Assembly (NCBI RefSeq): GCF_048268085.1
Contig: NZ_JBLWWF010000007.1
Location: 62,001-126,000 of the forward strand
From: Neptunicella sp048268085
Lineage (GTDB): Bacteria; Pseudomonadota; Gammaproteobacteria; Enterobacterales; Alteromonadaceae
Direction: 5' to 3'
DNA: 64,000 nt
This document shows positions 1 to 9,686 of the stretch, one piece after another (position 1 is the stretch's first letter; each line of letters opens with the position of its first letter). Under the pieces are notes generated by a model, which did no database searches, was not told where the DNA came from, and saw nothing but the letters and a program-made list of their open reading frames with translations. Made by a program: the position numbers and the translations under genes.

Positions 1-1996
1 TGGCGAGATAATGCTGATGCCATTGGGCTTGAAGAGTAATGGCAAGGTGTTGCTCTATGGATTGTCTCGCCTGCAATAACCCTTCCACATTAATCTGACG
101 AGTCAGTTGTGCTAATGTTTCAAAGCTTGGAATGTCGAGCATTTCTGCTTGCAACGCACGATCCATCGATTGATCCGCCAAAATCCCCTGCATCACTCGG
201 GTTATTTGCTGCAATGACTCATCTGATAATTGACACACGGCACTATCAGATGTGATATCAATAGCGTTAAGAATATGTCGATTAAATAACTGCTGGCATG
301 CGTCCCAGCGGGAAAACTCATCACTGGCGTGCAGAATAAGTTGTGACAACTGCTGATCAGTTTGCTCAAAGTTAACTCTAACCGGGGCAGAAAACTCTCT
401 TAATAAAGAAATGGCCTCTGGTTTAACCGGGCAATCAATCTGCAATTGCAAGATTGAATCGGTCAAATTAATCACCTGATGAGAATGCCCGTTAAAGACA
501 TTAATACCCTGACCATTCTTATCTAACAGTTCAATATCAACAGGAATATGTAATGGTTGTTTATTTTTTTGGTCGGCTGTGGGTTCATTCAGCTGACTCA
601 AGACAATATTTAACTGGCCATTATCTTGGTCATAATCGCTTTTTAGGGTAATTTCGGGCGTTCCCGATTGACTGTACCACCGTTTAAAGGTCGTTAAGTC
701 TCGCTGATTCGCCGACGCCATCGCATCCACAAAATCATCACAGGTAACGGCCTGTCCATCATGGCGTTGAAAATATAAATCCATACCCCGACGGAAACCT
801 TGCTTGCCCAATAACTTGTGCAGCATGCTAATCACTTCTGCACCTTTGTTATAAACAGTAACGGTGTAAAAGTTGTTCATTTCGATGACTGATTGTGGCC
901 GAATCGGATGAGCCATAGGGCTGGCATCTTCTGCAAACTGATGTTCACGAATCACTTTAACATTGTTAATTCGATTGATCGCTGCGCTAGCCATATCGGA
1001 ACTGAATTGTTGGTCACGGAATACCGTTAATCCTTCTTTAAGACTCAGCTGAAACCAGTCGCGGCAAGTGACCCGATTCCCCGTCCAGTTATGGAAGTAC
1101 TCATGGGCAATAACTGATTCAATATTAAAATAGTCTTCATCAGTAGCAGAGGCGCTATCGGCCAATACAAACTTGCTGTTAAAGATATTAAGGCCTTTAT
1201 TTTCCATCGCCCCCATATTGAAAAAATCGACGGCCACGATCATATAAATATCCAGATCGTATTCCAAACCATAGGTTTGTTCATCCCACAACATGGCTTT
1301 TTTAAGGGATTCCAAGGCATGAAAACCTTTACTCGCATTCCCCTTGTCCACAAAAAGCTGTAATGCCACGGTTTTACCGGAACAGGTAACAAACTGATCT
1401 TCCAGTAAATCAAAGTCACCCGCCACTAATGCAAATAAATAACAGGGTTTATTAAAAGGATCATACCATTTGACCCAATGTCTTCCGTTACTCAACTCGC
1501 CTTCATCAACTTTATTGCCATTAGATAACAAATAAGGGTATTGCGCTTTATCCGCCTCAATGGTGACATGATATTTTGCCAATACATCGGGTCGGTCAAG
1601 AAAGTAAGTAATCTTACGAAATCCCTCTGCTTCACATTGAGTACAAAAGGTCCCTTGTGACTTATACAACCCTTCCAGCGAACTGTTATTAATTGGATCT
1701 ATTTCCGTTTCAATAGTTAATTGAAATCGCTCTGGTGGATTCAAGATCCGTAATTGTTGAGACTCTTGACGATAAGCAGTGCTATTTTGTCCATCAATTT
1801 GAAGGCTAATTAAGGTTAAATTCACCCCATCCAGAATGAGCTCACAGGCCTGTGGATTAACCTTATATACCGTGGTTGTCGATATGACACGAGTACGGTC
1901 ATCGTGCAATTTAAATTGCAGATCAACGTCACTGATCTGAAAGTCTGCGGGCCGGTAATCTGCTAAATTTTTACTAGCGGGTAAACTGTTGGTCAT
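1..1996 (-). CDS. pepN: Aminopeptidase N, C-terminus outside window
   Basis: Cytoplasmic zinc M1 aminopeptidase that removes N-terminal residues from peptides. The translated minus strand shows the M1 exopeptidase motif GAMEN and the zinc motif HEYFHNWTGNR (HExxH with the downstream NW typical of PepN). The ATG at 1994-1996 is preceded by GAGG six bases upstream. About 665 of the usual ~870 residues are present. The missing part is the C-terminal helical domain, cut by the window edge and not by mutation. It is transcribed away from the nhaC-like gene, whose stop lies 16 bases upstream, so the two may be cotranscribed. Identification is secure. Confidence 0.95.
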   Translation of the reverse strand, partial: MTNSLPASKNLADYRPADFQISDVDLQFKLHDDRTRVISTTTVYKVNPQACELILDGVNLTLISLQIDGQNSTAYRQESQQLRILNPPERFQLTIETEIDPINNSSLEGLYKSQGTFCTQCEAEGFRKITYFLDRPDVLAKYHVTIEADKAQYPYLLSNGNKVDEGELSNGRHWVKWYDPFNKPCYLFALVAGDFDLLEDQFVTCSGKTVALQLFVDKGNASKGFHALESLKKAMLWDEQTYGLEYDLDIYMIVAVDFFNMGAMENKGLNIFNSKFVLADSASATDEDYFNIESVIAHEYFHNWTGNRVTCRDWFQLSLKEGLTVFRDQQFSSDMASAAINRINNVKVIREHQFAEDASPMAHPIRPQSVIEMNNFYTVTVYNKGAEVISMLHKLLGKQGFRRGMDLYFQRHDGQAVTCDDFVDAMASANQRDLTTFKRWYSQSGTPEITLKSDYDQDNGQLNIVLSQLNEPTADQKNKQPLHIPVDIELLDKNGQGINVFNGHSHQVINLTDSILQLQIDCPVKPEAISLLREFSAPVRVNFEQTDQQLSQLILHASDEFSRWDACQQLFNRHILNAIDITSDSAVCQLSDESLQQITRVMQGILADQSMDRALQAEMLDIPSFETLAQLTRQINVEGLLQARQSIEQHLAITLQAQWHQHYLA

Positions 1997-2012
1997 CAAT
2001 ACCTCAAATTTT

Positions 2013-3479
2013 TCAGGATGCCTGAGTTCCGGGTTGGACGGTGGGCTTTATACGTAATATTTTAATGCCCAAATACGCGTAGATAATCGCCAACACCGGG
2101 CTAATCAGGTTAAAGAAGGCGTAGAAAATATATTGAAAAGGATCCACATGTAACACGCTGTGCATGTATGCACCACAGGTATTCCAAGGGATTAATGGCG
2201 AAGTTAACGTCCCACCATCTTCCAGACTTCTGGATAAATTAAGTTGATGCAGGCCCCTTTTACTAAATTCGTTTTTATACATTCTTCCGGGCATCACAAT
2301 AGACATATATTGATCGGCAGTAATCAAGTTTGTGCCAATACAAGTCAAAATCGTTCTACTTACCATATCACCTGCTGATTTGGCGCCTTTAAGAAACACA
2401 CTAACCGCCCGTTTTAGTAACCCCACTTTTTCCAATACCGCACCAAAACTTAATGCGCACATGATAAGCCAAATCGTGTTTAGCATACTCGACATACCAC
2501 CACCACTAAGCAAACCGTTCATTTCAGGATTGCCGGTATCCAGTGACACCCCGTCAAATAATGCAGTCCATGTAACCGTCACCGGGGCCAACCAACCTTG
2601 ATGATCACTACTTGCCAATTGATCAATCACTTCTGGCTGAAAAATTACCGCCCAAACCGCACCTAATAAGGCGCCGATGGTAACCGCTGGAAAAGCGGGC
2701 ATTTTACGAATAGCCAACACTAGCAATACAACCAGCGGAATAACCATTTGCCAGCCAATATTAAATTGCTCGGCCAGCATTTGCTGAATTTCAACGATCT
2801 TATCCGTGGAAGCTTGCTGGGTTTCAGTTAGACCAAAAATGACGAAGAGTAAAATGGCCAACACAAAACTGGGTATTGTTGTCCATAGCATGTAACGAAT
2901 ATGTTCAAATAACTCGGTGCCGGCTACTGCAGGTGCTAAATTGGTGGTCTCCGATAAGGGCGATATTTTATCGCCAAAGTAAGCGCCTGACACAATCGCT
3001 CCGGCACTAACCGCTTCAGATAAGCCCATACCATTAGACACGCCCATTAACGCAACACCAACCGTCGCGGCAGTAGTCCAGGAACTTCCAATGCTCATTG
3101 CCACGATCGCACAAATAATACAGGTGGCAGCGTAGAAAATACTGGGATTAAGTAACTCTAAACCATAATAAATTAACGTCGGTACGGTACCGGCCAATAA
3201 CCATGTGCCAATCAGGGAACCAACCGCCAATAAGATTAATACCGCACCTAATGACAATGAAATACCATTCACCATGGCCTGTTCAATATCTTGCCATTTA
3301 TAACCATTTTTAAGACCAATAATCGCGGTGATACCGGTTGATAACAACAATGCAATCTGGTTTGGGCCATAGGATGAATTATCGGCAAACAGAATTACCG
3401 AAGCTGCAAGTAACGCCACCAAAATAACAATCGGGGTAAGAGCATCTAGCAATGAGGGTTCGCGCTGTTGTTCAGGCAT
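2013..3479 (-). CDS. nhaC: NhaC-family Na+/H+ antiporter
   Basis: Inner-membrane protein of 488 residues with about a dozen hydrophobic segments. The order of conserved polar patches (GxxxGSSWTTA near residue 130, SGAYFGDKISPLSETTN near 165-180, and a C-terminal LIPWNTCGAY) is that of the NhaC antiporter family. These exchange cytoplasmic Na+ for H+ and help pH and salt homeostasis. The N-terminus is short and polar, and GGAGAG precedes the ATG. It lies between the NSS transporter gene and pepN on the same strand. The exact ion (Na+/H+ or a coupled metabolite, as in malate/lactate members) cannot be told from sequence. Confidence 0.85.
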   Translation of the reverse strand: MPEQQREPSLLDALTPIVILVALLAASVILFADNSSYGPNQIALLLSTGITAIIGLKNGYKWQDIEQAMVNGISLSLGAVLILLAVGSLIGTWLLAGTVPTLIYYGLELLNPSIFYAATCIICAIVAMSIGSSWTTAATVGVALMGVSNGMGLSEAVSAGAIVSGAYFGDKISPLSETTNLAPAVAGTELFEHIRYMLWTTIPSFVLAILLFVIFGLTETQQASTDKIVEIQQMLAEQFNIGWQMVIPLVVLLVLAIRKMPAFPAVTIGALLGAVWAVIFQPEVIDQLASSDHQGWLAPVTVTWTALFDGVSLDTGNPEMNGLLSGGGMSSMLNTIWLIMCALSFGAVLEKVGLLKRAVSVFLKGAKSAGDMVSRTILTCIGTNLITADQYMSIVMPGRMYKNEFSKRGLHQLNLSRSLEDGGTLTSPLIPWNTCGAYMHSVLHVDPFQYIFYAFFNLISPVLAIIYAYLGIKILRIKPTVQPGTQAS

Positions 3480-3549
3480 ATTATTATTCTCTCCGGAAAA
3501 TCGTAAACCGATTTATCTCGATAATTAAAAAATGAAAATTCAACTCTAT

Positions 3550-4896
3550 TTAAAGTGAATGGTAAAACATAAACAGGATGATGACCGGGCATACAAAGCG
3601 CACATACCATGGCCAAATTTTCCAGAATAATGATGATTCAACCTGTTCATCACCTTGTTGTAATTCTTGAAGGATTTTATCTCTCTTCCATACCCAACCC
3701 AGGAAAATACATAACATGAGTCCCAATAAGGGTTGGCTATATTGGGTTGTTAACGCAATCACCCACCCAAATAGCTGGCCAAAGTTTAAGGCAATAACGA
3801 TGCTAATAATAAAAATTGCACAGGCAATTATCCAAACTGAACGTTTACGCCCTACCCCTTTACTTTCAACAATATAGGCGACCGGTACTTCTAACATCGA
3901 AATAGATGAGGTAACCGCAGCGATAATCATCAATGCAAAAAATGCAAATGAAATAGCCGCACCTGCACTCCCCATAGTATCAAACAAGGCGGGTAATACC
4001 GCAAAGATCAAACTCGGACCGGCGATCAACTCACCTGAATCAGAAAAAATTTCAACCCCATTGTGTGCGGCCACATACATAGCTGGAATAATCAGTAAAC
4101 CGGCCAATATGGCGACCCCAATATCCACCAACGCAACCGATGCCCCGAGCATGGATAGCTTTTCTTTTTTACTGATGTAAGAACCGTAAACCAGCATGGT
4201 TCCCACCCCTAGTGACATCGAGAAAAAAGCTTGCCCCATGGCGCTAAGCAATAAATCAGGCTTAAACACCTTGGAAAAATCAGGTAGTAGATAATTCTTA
4301 AGCCCCTCCATTGCGCCATCTAACGTCAACACATAGACAATCAATAAAGAAATAATAATCAGTAATGCGGGCATTAATCTTACCGACCAGCGTTCGATCC
4401 CGTCTTTAACGCCACCAGAAACAATAAAGGCGGTTAAGATCATAAATAAACCACAAAACAGGATATTACGATAAATTGCAGAATCGGCCGCCATATCAGC
4501 GGTAAACCAGGCTGATAATCCATCCAAACCGGTTAACTGGCCAAGAGAAGCAACACAAAATGATGTCATCACTCCCGCCACCAGTGCATAAAAAGCTAAA
4601 ATAAGTGAAACGGTGATGAATCCCCAAATACCGGTTGCACGGCCAATCGCACTTCCGGTAATTTGACCTAATGCATCCACCATATTGGATCTGGTTGCTC
4701 GGCCAATGACTAACTCCGCCATAAGCACCGGATAGGCTAAAGCAAAGGCTAAAATGATATAAACAAAAACAAAGGCGGCTCCTCCATTACTAGCAACTTG
4801 AGTAGGGAATCCCCACACATTACCTAGTCCAACAGCAGAACCCGCTGCTGCAAAGATGAAACCCAGTCTTGAAGAAAACTCTCCACGTGCACTCAT
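3550..4896 (-). CDS. Sodium-dependent NSS-family transporter
   Basis: Secondary transporter of the neurotransmitter:sodium symporter (LeuT/SNF) family, 448 residues. The N-terminal stretch SRLGFIFAAAGSAVGLGNVWGFP is the family signature of transmembrane helix 1, where sodium and substrate are bound. About eleven hydrophobic segments follow. Bacterial members take up amino acids or related amines with Na+. The substrate cannot be assigned. A Na+/H+ antiporter gene lies 70 bases downstream on the same strand, so the pair may couple sodium-driven uptake to sodium export. The start is supported by AGGTAAGAC upstream. Confidence 0.88.
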   Translation of the reverse strand: MSARGEFSSRLGFIFAAAGSAVGLGNVWGFPTQVASNGGAAFVFVYIILAFALAYPVLMAELVIGRATRSNMVDALGQITGSAIGRATGIWGFITVSLILAFYALVAGVMTSFCVASLGQLTGLDGLSAWFTADMAADSAIYRNILFCGLFMILTAFIVSGGVKDGIERWSVRLMPALLIIISLLIVYVLTLDGAMEGLKNYLLPDFSKVFKPDLLLSAMGQAFFSMSLGVGTMLVYGSYISKKEKLSMLGASVALVDIGVAILAGLLIIPAMYVAAHNGVEIFSDSGELIAGPSLIFAVLPALFDTMGSAGAAISFAFFALMIIAAVTSSISMLEVPVAYIVESKGVGRKRSVWIIACAIFIISIVIALNFGQLFGWVIALTTQYSQPLLGLMLCIFLGWVWKRDKILQELQQGDEQVESSLFWKIWPWYVRFVCPVIILFMFYHSL

Positions 4897-4973
4897 AGTC
4901 TTACCTGCTTCATTTATTATTATTGTGATCAGTAACGTGATTAGAACGATACTGAATATTTCCTGTTACAGAG

Positions 4974-5007
4974 ATAAAAAAACAGGGCTATTTACGTTAG
5001 CCCTGTT
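4974..5007 (-). terminator. Rho-independent terminator of prc
   Basis: A 10-bp perfect stem (4981-4990 with 4998-5007) closes a 7-base loop. On the minus strand it is followed by a run of seven T. It lies 23 bases beyond the prc stop codon and separates prc from the NSS transporter gene. Confidence 0.9.
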
Positions 5008-5029
5008 GATTAAACTACTTTATTACCAC

Positions 5030-7075
5030 TTAATGTGATGTATTGATGGCATACTTACCGGTAGAAATAACATCAAAAGTTATTTTTGTTGCTTCGTTCA
5101 TAAAGGGATCAATATCATCTAATACCCCATCCGGAATATCATCCAAACTGGTCACCTTTTCTTTACCTAACCGCACCAGACGCTCATTAGTCCGTGCAAG
5201 ATTACGTGCATCCTGCTCTTCACGTTCAGCCTTGCGGACCGACTCAACTAACGAAATGCTTTTATCGTCCTGTTCTTTTTTATAACGAGCAATATCTTCA
5301 AATAAATAGGCAAATTCGGGATCATGTTTAATTCTTTCATTATGCAACGTATTCACCTGTTGCAACGCTGAACCTGTTTCACCAACGGTTACATAGTTAG
5401 CACGAGGAATACTGTCCCATGGCAAGGAGTTATCGTTTTGGCTTTCTCCCCAATCTTCAGGATCAATGGGTGATGGGAAAGACACATCCGGGATCACACC
5501 TTGGTGTTGAGTACTTCCGCCGTTAATACGATAAAACTTGGCAATGGTAAATTGCACACTTCCAATAGGATTATCATAAAGGTCATAAATACGGCCTAAT
5601 CCGCGATGCTGCTGCACGGTACCTTTTCCATAAGTATGTTCACCAATAATAATGGCGCGCCCATAATCCTGCATGGCAGCGGCGAAAATTTCCGAAGCGG
5701 ATGCACTATAACGGTCTACCAGAACCGTCATCGGCCCGTCGTAATAAGTAATACCATCGGTGTCACTATTGACATTAATCCGTCCGGCACCATCACGAAT
5801 TTGTACTACCGGTCCGCGGTCAAAAAACAAGCCGGACAGTAACGTGGCTTCAGTAAGCGAACCACCACCATTGCCTCTTAAATCAACGATGATAGCTTCA
5901 ATATTCTGTTCTTTAAGTTTAGCAATCTCTTTGATCACATCAGTATGCAAGTTATTGTAAAATGAAGGAATTTCAATAACGCCGATGCTCTCTCCCTTAT
6001 GAGGACCAGAGTCTGGCGTAATAACTTTAGATTTGGCTGCGCGATCTTCCAGTTTAATTTTATCGCGAGTTAAGCTAACCACTGACGGTGTATTGGAATC
6101 TGATACACCTTTAAGTATCTGTAAGCGAACAACCGTCCCTTTAGGTCCTTTAATTAATTCAACCACTTCATCCAGACGCCAGCCGATAACGTCGACAAAT
6201 TCTTCATCATCTTGCGCCACCCCAATAATTTTATCCTCGGGCTTAATTTGCTTGGATAACTCAGCCGGCCCACCGGGAACAATACTGCGAATAACAGTGT
6301 AATCATCTTCACTGGTTAACACCGCTCCAATCCCTTCGAAGGACAAATTCATTTCCATTTGAAAACGTTCGGCATTACGAGGCGATAAGTAGCTGGTATG
6401 GGCTTCAATACTGCGAGCAAAGGAATTCATCACAGTTTGAAATACATCTTCGCTTTCGGTCTGAGTTAAACGCTTAATCGCTCGCTCATATCGTTTGGTT
6501 AATAACTCGACAATCTCTGGCCAGTCTTTACCATTCAGCTTGAGGTTCAATGCGTCATATTTAACTCGCTGACGCCATAACTCATTGAGTTCGGCCTCAT
6601 TTTTAGGCCAAGCCGCATCTTCACGATCAAAACTGAAGCTATCCCCGGCTTTCTCAAAATTAAAAGGTTTATCCAGCAGCGACAAGGCATACTCAAAACG
6701 CTCAACTCGACGCTTCATATTTAAATTAAAAATATCGTATGCCGCATCTAAATGGCCACGCTCCAATGCTTCATCAAAAGAATCTCGATATTTCTGCAAA
6801 TCATCAATATCAGAAGCGAGAAACACATTTCTATTTGCGTCTAGGGAACGGATATAACGATCGAATATTTTTTCAGACAACTGATCGTTCAGGGAAACTT
6901 CTTTATAATGCGCTCGGGTAAATAAGGCGGAAACTCGTTTCGCGGCGGTGGCGTGTTGCGATTCCTGTTTAAGTACGGGTAAATTTTCAACAATGTCAGC
7001 CTGATTAACTGCCACTGCGGCCATACTCATGCCAACGATAGCAGCTGCCACTGATACACGAAGAAGATTATTCAT
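5030..7075 (-). CDS. prc: Carboxy-terminal processing protease (tail-specific protease)
   Basis: Periplasmic S41A serine protease that degrades or trims proteins from their C-termini. It has 681 residues, the usual length for the E. coli Prc type. A signal peptide ends around residue 22 (AVA). A helical N-terminal region, a PDZ domain (about 240-325) and the S41 core follow, then the long C-terminal Prc extension. The Ser/Lys catalytic pair is visible: SASASE with Ser459 and YGKGT with Lys484. The spacing equals E. coli Ser452/Lys477, with Asp470 also conserved. It has its own terminator and is followed upstream by proQ, the common gammaproteobacterial order proQ-prc. Confidence 0.95.
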   Translation of the reverse strand: MNNLLRVSVAAAIVGMSMAAVAVNQADIVENLPVLKQESQHATAAKRVSALFTRAHYKEVSLNDQLSEKIFDRYIRSLDANRNVFLASDIDDLQKYRDSFDEALERGHLDAAYDIFNLNMKRRVERFEYALSLLDKPFNFEKAGDSFSFDREDAAWPKNEAELNELWRQRVKYDALNLKLNGKDWPEIVELLTKRYERAIKRLTQTESEDVFQTVMNSFARSIEAHTSYLSPRNAERFQMEMNLSFEGIGAVLTSEDDYTVIRSIVPGGPAELSKQIKPEDKIIGVAQDDEEFVDVIGWRLDEVVELIKGPKGTVVRLQILKGVSDSNTPSVVSLTRDKIKLEDRAAKSKVITPDSGPHKGESIGVIEIPSFYNNLHTDVIKEIAKLKEQNIEAIIVDLRGNGGGSLTEATLLSGLFFDRGPVVQIRDGAGRINVNSDTDGITYYDGPMTVLVDRYSASASEIFAAAMQDYGRAIIIGEHTYGKGTVQQHRGLGRIYDLYDNPIGSVQFTIAKFYRINGGSTQHQGVIPDVSFPSPIDPEDWGESQNDNSLPWDSIPRANYVTVGETGSALQQVNTLHNERIKHDPEFAYLFEDIARYKKEQDDKSISLVESVRKAEREEQDARNLARTNERLVRLGKEKVTSLDDIPDGVLDDIDPFMNEATKITFDVISTGKYAINTSH

Positions 7076-7134
7076 ATTACTACCTCTGAGACATTAGCCA
7101 TCAAGCAAGCCCACTTACCCGAGCTATTTGATGT

Positions 7135-7785
7135 CTATTTCTTTACTTCACTTGCCAAGCGTAAATTATCAGCCTGCACTTTTACCGTCATGCCGGTGGC
7201 TAACTGAACGTGAACGCCATCTTTAGCCACTTCGGTAATCGTCGCCGGCATCGGCGCCTTACCTATTTTAACGGTGACTTGGGTACCGGCAACTAACTCA
7301 TTATCGGTTAATTTGACCGGAACGACTTTCCTTTTAGGTTCACCGACTGGTGCTTTAGTTCCTTTAGCAACCGATTTTGTTGGTTTGGTTGCTTTATTTT
7401 TAAAGGATTTCTTGTCAGGGGAAGCCTTTTTCTGCTGTTCTTTGCGACGCTCAGCCACTTTTTGCTTGCTCTCATTTAATTGTAGCAAAGCATGATCAGC
7501 ATGTTCTTTATCAATAACTGCATCCGGTTGCCCTTGCAGATCGACCCTGTTTGCCCCCTCTTTGATTGAGTGCAAATAACGCCAACTATTGGTGTAATGG
7601 CGTAAGGTTGATCTGAGCAGGGTTTTGCTGACCCTTGGCTCGTCAGTTAATTGTTCACATAAATCCTGAAATATTCCGATTTTAAGAGGTTTTGCTTCAC
7701 CCTCAATCGAAAAACAGGCAGGAAATGTTTCAGCTAAAAAAGCAATGACTTCTTTGCTGGAGGAAAACTTCTCGGGATTATCCAT
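7135..7785 (-). CDS. proQ: RNA chaperone ProQ
   Basis: RNA-binding protein that stabilises and matches small RNAs and mRNA 3' ends. It has 216 residues in three parts. The N-terminal FinO/ProQ domain (about 5-120) includes LKIGIFQDL and the RSTLRHYTNSWRYL patch. A Lys/Pro-rich linker spans about 120-155. A C-terminal Tudor-like domain is seen in VQLATGMTVKVQADNLRL. Its position directly upstream of prc is the conserved arrangement. A small acidic protein gene and msrC precede it with 9-base and overlapping spacing, so the three probably form one transcript. Confidence 0.95.
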   Translation of the reverse strand: MDNPEKFSSSKEVIAFLAETFPACFSIEGEAKPLKIGIFQDLCEQLTDEPRVSKTLLRSTLRHYTNSWRYLHSIKEGANRVDLQGQPDAVIDKEHADHALLQLNESKQKVAERRKEQQKKASPDKKSFKNKATKPTKSVAKGTKAPVGEPKRKVVPVKLTDNELVAGTQVTVKIGKAPMPATITEVAKDGVHVQLATGMTVKVQADNLRLASEVKK

Positions 7786-7794
7786 TCAACTTCA

Positions 7795-8097
7795 CTAATT
7801 ATCGTCATCTAGACTGTTGGAATCACCATCATCCCAAGTTGCCAGTAATTGGTCAACCCAGTCATACAGATCCTCGGCATCAATATCGATTAAATGCTGA
7901 TCTTTCGACCAATATTCCCACACATGTTGAATTATTTGCTCTAATTTCTCGGTTTCAATATCTTCATCAGCGGCATTATATAAATAATGCAGCATATCGT
8001 TAAAACGCTCAGCCACGTCTTCGGCATCATCTTCCCACTGCTGCATATCTTCAGCCGTAGCTAACACAACGTGAATATCGATCATTTCCTTCATCAC
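7795..8097 (-). CDS. Small acidic protein of unknown function
   Basis: A 100-residue, strongly acidic protein (many Asp/Glu, C-terminal DDDN) with Trp-containing helices (EDMQQWEDD, HVWEYWSKD, DLYDWVDQLL). I do not recognise the family. Its start overlaps the msrC stop as ATGA, indicating translational coupling, and it ends 9 bases before proQ. A second ATG four codons in is an alternative start. The conserved-looking position between msrC and proQ and the good coding character make it a real gene, but no function can be assigned. Confidence 0.7.
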   Translation of the reverse strand: MMKEMIDIHVVLATAEDMQQWEDDAEDVAERFNDMLHYLYNAADEDIETEKLEQIIQHVWEYWSKDQHLIDIDAEDLYDWVDQLLATWDDGDSNSLDDDN

Positions 8098-8555
8098 AGA
8101 GTACCCTGCAAAATAGTTACTACTTTTTGCAAACCATCAGCATCCTGTTGATCAAAACGATTAAAAATGGGGCTATCAATATCCAATACACCGATCAATT
8201 GCTGTTGATGATAAACAGGTAAAACGATTTCGGAATTCGATGCTGCATCGCAAGCAATATGACCACTGAACTCATGAACATTGTCCACAAGCTGTATTTC
8301 CCCTGATTGTGCCGCCGTACCACATACGCCTTTTCCGATTGGAATACGGATACAGGCCGGTTTTCCTTGAAAGGGCCCTAATACTAATTCATTGCCTTTT
8401 AATAAGTAAAAACCACACCAGTTAATATCATCCAAATTCATCCATAAGATAGCGCTAAGATTAGCTAAATTGGCAATTAAATCAGTTTCATCTGCCAGCA
8501 AACCTTGAGTTTGCAGGCAGATATCTCGGTATAAAGACTCTTTATTCAGATTCAT
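8094..8555 (-). CDS. msrC: Free methionine-(R)-sulfoxide reductase (GAF domain)
   Basis: Cytoplasmic enzyme that reduces free L-methionine-(R)-sulfoxide. A single GAF domain fills its 153 residues. The fRMsr signatures WCGFYL, GKPACIRI, GKGVCGTAA and VDNVHEF..HIACDAASNSE are present. The three conserved cysteines are C68, C78 and C102, with the same 10- and 24-residue spacings as E. coli C84/C94/C118. AGAAGAG precedes the ATG. It is translationally coupled to the downstream acidic protein gene. Confidence 0.92.
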   Translation of the reverse strand: MNLNKESLYRDICLQTQGLLADETDLIANLANLSAILWMNLDDINWCGFYLLKGNELVLGPFQGKPACIRIPIGKGVCGTAAQSGEIQLVDNVHEFSGHIACDAASNSEIVLPVYHQQQLIGVLDIDSPIFNRFDQQDADGLQKVVTILQGTL

Positions 8556-8588
8556 AAACTCTTCTGTATGATTAATAATTGATTCCGG

Positions 8589-9263
8589 CTAATCTGAACC
8601 AATGCGAAAGACCACTTCAACATCGGCATTAACCTCAATTTGTCCGGGTTGGTACCCTGAACTTTCAGCCATTGCACTCATTTTAAACATTGGCTGTGGA
8701 GCGCTATAACCGGAATTTTCGTTGATGGAGATTACCCCACCTAATTTAACGTTAGCTGACTGACTTAATATTTGAGCACGTTGCTTAGCATCTTTAACCG
8801 CTAATGCCAGCGCCCGGTCATACATGTCACGCTGATTAGACGCAATATACTGGAAACCCTCTATCCGATTAGCACCAATTTTCAGAATACCGTCAATGAT
8901 TTTATCGTACTGCTCCAGTTGACGTAAATTAATCCTAATCTGGCGCGATAAAATGAATCCACTTTGTTTCATTCCATCGTCATTTCTTTCAAACCAGGGA
9001 TTCAATTGCACACGCAATGATTGTATATCATTGTTATCCACATGATATTTATTTAGCAAATTAACGATAAGCTGACTGTTTTTTTCTAAATTCTCATTGA
9101 GTTTGCTGGTGACAGGACCTTTTTCTTCTAATAATACCGTAAATTGTAACTGATCCGGTTTAACTGCCACGGCTCCTTTACCTGACACCCTAATTTGATT
9201 TTCCTGAGCGACAAGGGACGTTGAACACAGACCGACTAATAACAACAAATAACTTAATTTCAT
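8589..9263 (-). CDS. Periplasmic SIMPL-domain protein
   Basis: A 224-residue exported protein. The start at 9263 is chosen because AAAGGAG lies seven bases before this ATG and it begins the signal peptide MKLSYLLLLVGLCSTSLVAQ. The upstream in-frame extension has no such features. The mature part is a SIMPL (DUF541) domain with ISVSGKG-like IRVSGKGAVAVKPDQ at the start and a C-terminal VNADVEVVFRIG strand. The family includes E. coli YggE (oxidative-stress linked) and animal SIMPL. The molecular function is unsettled. Confidence 0.85.
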   Translation of the reverse strand: MKLSYLLLLVGLCSTSLVAQENQIRVSGKGAVAVKPDQLQFTVLLEEKGPVTSKLNENLEKNSQLIVNLLNKYHVDNNDIQSLRVQLNPWFERNDDGMKQSGFILSRQIRINLRQLEQYDKIIDGILKIGANRIEGFQYIASNQRDMYDRALALAVKDAKQRAQILSQSANVKLGGVISINENSGYSAPQPMFKMSAMAESSGYQPGQIEVNADVEVVFRIGSD

Positions 9264-9354
9264 GGTTTTCTCCTTTAAATTCAGGCCACAAAATAAGTCG
9301 TAATGAATGAACAACAACTGAATATAAGATTAATCCAACCAATAAAAGCCGCGA

Positions 9355-9609
9355 TTATTCAATATCTTTTTGTTCAAAGAACACGGCTTTATTGGCAATA
9401 AAACTGACTTTAATATGTTTAGCTTTCTTATCACCCCAAATACAACCGTTAGTGCCAAATTTCTCTTCGCAGGTATCCGGGTTACCCAAGATCTGTATGA
9501 CTGCTTTATAATCCATCCCGACTTCAAGTTTATCGTAGTTTTGTACAGTTAATTTTGAGCAACCAGCAAGCATCAACAATAAACCTAGCAAAAGTACTTT
9601 TCTAAACAT
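9355..9609 (-). CDS. Small lipoprotein (SmpA/DUF3862-like)
   Basis: An 84-residue lipoprotein precursor with a short hydrophobic leader and lipobox LAGC, so Cys is lipidated at about residue 16. The mature part has the LEVGMDYKAVIQILGNPD pattern of SmpA/OmlA-fold (DUF3862-type) domains, then CIWGDKKAKHIKVSF. The ATG at 9609 follows a GGGG-type ribosome site; a GTG seven codons upstream is less likely. These folds often form small outer-membrane accessory proteins. No specific partner is evident here. Confidence 0.7.
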   Translation of the reverse strand: MFRKVLLLGLLLMLAGCSKLTVQNYDKLEVGMDYKAVIQILGNPDTCEEKFGTNGCIWGDKKAKHIKVSFIANKAVFFEQKDIE

Positions 9610-9686
9610 TTTAAATCCCCTGATAAACACACTCTATATATATCACAAAATGAATTTGCAAAGCACTCAGATAGAGTTAATAAACA

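Noticed and set aside
9330..9527. 65-codon minus-strand frame overlapping the small lipoprotein
   Set aside because: It is in another frame of a clear lipoprotein gene and has no ribosome site.
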